Shown: in pieces, positions 61,326-64,000 of the stretch
How positions within the stretch are numbered: position 1 is the stretch's first letter
Layout: every line of letters begins with the position of its first letter
Origin: JANMOK01 sp031415055
GTDB taxonomy: Bacteria > Pseudomonadota > Alphaproteobacteria > Rhodobacterales > Rhodobacteraceae
NCBI GenBank assembly: GCA_031415055.1
Contig: JANOQZ010000006.1
Location: 1-64,000, forward strand
Direction: 5' to 3'
Length of the DNA stretch: 64,000 bases
The notes under the pieces: model-generated
Told to the model about the DNA's origin: nothing
Databases searched by the model: none
The model's input: only the letters and a program-made list of their open reading frames with translations
Position numbers and translations under genes: made by a program

Positions 61326-64000
61326 ATGCGCCTTGCGCTTCCCTTCATTTTATCCGCCCTTTTCGCCACTTTTGCACCCGCCCAAGCGCAAGAAAGTTTC
61401 ATCCCCCCCGCCCGCGCCATCCTCAAGCAAGGCGTCGATTTTTACGGCGGCGACATCCGCTCGATTTATGACACCAGCATCGAAATCTGCCGTGACGCCT
61501 GCGAGGGCGACCTTTCCTGCCGCGCTTTCACCTTTAACGCCAACGCCAGCGCCTGCTTCCTGAAATCCGAACATGGCGCGGAATCGCCGTTCGAAGGGGC
61601 ACAATCCGCAGAACTCATTCGCCCCGAAGCCACTTTGACCGAACAAGCCATCCAACGCGCCGCCGACTTGTCCTTCGCCAATTCTTATCTGCCGTCTTCC
61701 CGCGACTATGCCAAATCCATCGCCTTCACCTATCCGGTCAATAATTTCACCGTTGAAGATCTGCTTTCGGGTGCGGAAACCTACAAGTCCGAGGGCAATT
61801 ACGAACAAGCTTTCTGGAACATCATCACCGTCGCCAACATGACCGATACCGCCCGTGACTGGCTCGATGCGTCCTACCTGCTGGTACAAGCCGCAACACA
61901 GAAACCCGAATATGCATCGGATTACCAATGGCAAGCCCGTTCCGCCGCCATCAATTCTTACTTGCGCACCGAAGATCCGTTCATGCAGGCCGAAGCTCTC
62001 AACCAAATCGCTTCCCTGATGGAACTTTTGGGCGAAGGCAGCGCCGCGATTCCTGCCTTGCGCCTATCCCAAAACCTGTCCCCCAGCAGCGAAACCGCCG
62101 CTGCGCTGGAAAGGGTGATCGGCCTGTTTGGCTTTCACATTGTCGATAACACCGTTGATTCCAACGCCGCCCAACCACGCATTTGCATCAATTTCAGCGA
62201 GACTCTGGTGCAAAAAGGCGTCGAATACGGCGATTTTGTGCGCGTTGAAGGGGCCGATTTGCCGGTAGAGGTCAAAGACGCGCAGCTTTGTGTTGACGGC
62301 GTGCAGCACGGCCAAACCGTCAATATGACCATCCGCGAAGGCGTGCCCTCGCTTAGCGGTGAAACCCTGCAATCTTCCGCCGATCTTGAAATCTATGTCC
62401 GCGACCGCGAACCATCGGTGCGTTTCGCCGGTCGCGCCTATGTTCTGCCCAAAAGCGATGATGCGGCAATTCCAATCATAGGCGTCAATGCAACCGAGGC
62501 CGAGCTGGCGATCTTCCGCGTTCCCGAACGCAACATCCGCACCTTGATGCGCGACGGTTTGTTTGGCGAATTCATCGCAGGTTACGACCGCGACACGATC
62601 AAAGGCAGTTTGGGCGAAGCGATCTGGACTGGCACCGGCCAACTGCAAACCGAACTCAACCAAGACGTCACCACAGCCCTGCCCTTGGGCGATGCGATTG
62701 CCAGCTTTGAACCCGGCGTCTACGCCCTGACCGCCAATATCGCCGGGGCCGATTATTACGCGCAATCCGCCACCCAATGGTTCATCGTCACCGACATCGG
62801 CCTTGCCACCCTCAGCGGCAACGACGGCTTGCATGTCTTCGCCCGCTCGCTTGCCAGTGCCAATCCCATCGCCAACGCGCGTGCCGAACTGGTCGCCTTG
62901 AACAACGACGTACTTGGCACCGCCACTACCGATGCCAACGGCTATGCGCGCTTCGACGCGGGCCTGATGCGCGGCACCGGCGGCAATGCCCCCGCCTTGC
63001 TCAACGTCACCGGTGCCAATGACGATTTCGCCTTCCTCAGCCTCACCGAAGCGGGGTTCGATCTGTCCGACCGCGGCGTCGAAGGCCGCTCCTCGCCACC
63101 GCCGGTTGACGTTTTTGTCAGCACCGAACGGGGCATCTATCGCCCCGCCGAAACCGTCCACGCCACAATTCTCGCCCGTGACAGCGCGGCCAACGCAATT
63201 GCCGATCTGCCGCTCACCGCCATCATCCTGCGCCCAGATGGGGTGGAACATTCGCGCCATCTGCTGAACGACCAAGGTGCCGGCGGCCGCACCCTTGACT
63301 TGGCCTTGACCGCCACCGCCCAGCGCGGTGCCTGGAAACTGCGCATCCACGCCGACCCTGAAGCGACGGCTTTGACAACCACAACTTTCCTCGTCGAAGA
63401 CTTCATCCCCGAGAAAATCGACTTCACCCTCGCCCTTGCCGAAGGCCCAATCTTCGCCGGTGACGCCCCGATCATCTCGGTTGACGCCGATTACCTCTAC
63501 GGCGCACCGGCAGGCAATCTGGCGGTCGAAGGCGAAGTCACGGTCGCTCTCGCCGCCAATTACCCCGGTTTTGACGGCTATTCCTTCGGCCTTTACGACG
63601 AACCCTTCGACTCTGGTTATCAATCCATCGAAACGGGCTACGTAACCGACACCAGCGGTATCGTCGCAATCCCCCTGACCATCCCGGAAATGAACACCAT
63701 CACGCAACCGGTTGAAATGACGGCAACTTTGCGCCTGATTGACGGCTCTGGTCGCCCGGTGGAACGCGAGCTAACCCGCCCCATCGCCCCCAACGGCCCG
63801 CGCATTGGTATCAAACCACTGTTTGACGGCGTTGCCGCCGAAGGTTCCAATGCCGCATTTGACATCATCGCCATCGGCAGCGACCTGACACGCTCGGTCA
63901 CCACCCAAGCCGAATGGACCCTGTCGCGCATTGAAACCAGCTATCAATGGTACGAACTTGACGGCTATTGGAACTACGAGCCAACCACCCGCCGGGAAAG
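61326..64000 (+). CDS. Alpha-2-macroglobulin family protein with N-terminal PAN domain, 3' truncated
   Basis: At least 892 residues, running off the window. A signal peptide (cleaved after AQAQ) is followed by a PAN/Apple domain (about 48-85, SIYDTSIEICRDACEGDLSCRAFTFN...CFLKSE), a helical region (115-270) and then MG (macroglobulin) beta-sandwich domains, including the FVSTERGIYRPAETV repeat typical of bacterial YfhM-like A2M. These trap proteases in the periplasm. The thioester motif would lie downstream of the window, as would the usual partner PBP1C gene. Confidence 0.9.
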   Translation, partial: MRLALPFILSALFATFAPAQAQESFIPPARAILKQGVDFYGGDIRSIYDTSIEICRDACEGDLSCRAFTFNANASACFLKSEHGAESPFEGAQSAELIRPEATLTEQAIQRAADLSFANSYLPSSRDYAKSIAFTYPVNNFTVEDLLSGAETYKSEGNYEQAFWNIITVANMTDTARDWLDASYLLVQAATQKPEYASDYQWQARSAAINSYLRTEDPFMQAEALNQIASLMELLGEGSAAIPALRLSQNLSPSSETAAALERVIGLFGFHIVDNTVDSNAAQPRICINFSETLVQKGVEYGDFVRVEGADLPVEVKDAQLCVDGVQHGQTVNMTIREGVPSLSGETLQSSADLEIYVRDREPSVRFAGRAYVLPKSDDAAIPIIGVNATEAELAIFRVPERNIRTLMRDGLFGEFIAGYDRDTIKGSLGEAIWTGTGQLQTELNQDVTTALPLGDAIASFEPGVYALTANIAGADYYAQSATQWFIVTDIGLATLSGNDGLHVFARSLASANPIANARAELVALNNDVLGTATTDANGYARFDAGLMRGTGGNAPALLNVTGANDDFAFLSLTEAGFDLSDRGVEGRSSPPPVDVFVSTERGIYRPAETVHATILARDSAANAIADLPLTAIILRPDGVEHSRHLLNDQGAGGRTLDLALTATAQRGAWKLRIHADPEATALTTTTFLVEDFIPEKIDFTLALAEGPIFAGDAPIISVDADYLYGAPAGNLAVEGEVTVALAANYPGFDGYSFGLYDEPFDSGYQSIETGYVTDTSGIVAIPLTIPEMNTITQPVEMTATLRLIDGSGRPVERELTRPIAPNGPRIGIKPLFDGVAAEGSNAAFDIIAIGSDLTRSVTTQAEWTLSRIETSYQWYELDGYWNYEPTTRRE

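Noticed and set aside
62064..63707. 547-codon open frame on the minus strand
   Set aside because: It lies entirely antisense to the alpha-2-macroglobulin gene, has low-complexity Gly/Val/Asp-rich translation and no ribosome site; it is a shadow of codon bias.
1..64000. CRISPR arrays, rRNA or tRNA genes, intact insertion sequences
   Set aside because: No regularly spaced repeats, no tRNA-like cloverleaf with TTCGA arm, no rRNA motifs and no transposase were recognised by eye; a covariance-model scan would be decisive for small RNAs.

Overview
This window looks like chromosome from an alphaproteobacterium of the Rhodobacterales type (Roseobacter/Rhodobacter relatives). The reasons are the GC-rich coding style, the gene neighbourhoods (secG-pyrG, aroK-aroB divergent from a small membrane protein and xerD, ccmABCDG) and family content (invasion-associated locus B protein, DUF1223, DUF6524, a PAN-domain alpha-2-macroglobulin). 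I cannot name a genus. No rRNA, tRNA, CRISPR array, intact insertion sequence or prophage is visible. Most of the window is core genome; the clearest accessory stretch is 56.1-59.4 kb.

Layout. 1-2.0 kb: 3' part of a bufferin/gig-type operon (MNIO/DUF692 enzyme cut by the window edge, DUF2063 partner, DoxX protein). 2.0-4.0 kb: a YeiH-type permease and lipA. 4.0-10.8 kb: a secreted unknown, aqpZ, a secreted Yx(FWY)xxD-type protein, a broken MFS gene, lpd, DUF924 and an intact MFS gene. 10.8-15.3 kb: aroB-aroK on the minus strand, divergent from a 44-residue membrane protein, a secreted unknown and xerD. 15.3-18.4 kb: CNNM/CorC-type transporter, HerA-like ATPase, IalB-like protein. 19.0-24.2 kb: cell-envelope block with a ketosynthase, an ACP and lpxD, plus an L,D-transpeptidase divergent from a MepK-like endopeptidase.

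24.2-30.9 kb: a self-contained sugar catabolic locus: DeoR regulator divergent from an L-fucose-isomerase-like enzyme, a split transketolase, an FGGY kinase and an aldo/keto reductase. No transporter is present. The gene set recalls the apulose-4-phosphate and sulfoglycolytic transketolase pathways but matches neither exactly, and it is my leading candidate for an undescribed pathway.

30.9-42.3 kb: YciB, a GIDE-like membrane protein, a Tat cupin, ftsY, an FkbM methyltransferase, DUF1223, a methyltransferase-family membrane protein, DUF1428, an endo/exonuclease-fold protein, DUF2189 and acnA. 42.5-45.3 kb: ccmABCDG cytochrome c maturation cluster, including the short ccmD. 45.4-56.1 kb: carA, a putative c-di-GMP-controlled glycosyltransferase (MshEN domain fused to GT2), a HAD nucleotidase, a UbiH-type hydroxylase, a VOC protein, ilvC, a ParDE-type toxin-antitoxin pair, DUF6524, hemerythrin, secG and pyrG.

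56.1-59.4 kb: accessory island with two unrecognised membrane proteins, two HigBA/RelE-type toxin-antitoxin pairs, REPIN-like hairpin repeats and two decayed copies of an antitoxin gene's 3' end. 59.4-64 kb: TerB-like protein, ThuA plus KDPGal-type aldolase, and the first 892 residues of an alpha-2-macroglobulin with an N-terminal PAN domain, cut by the window end.
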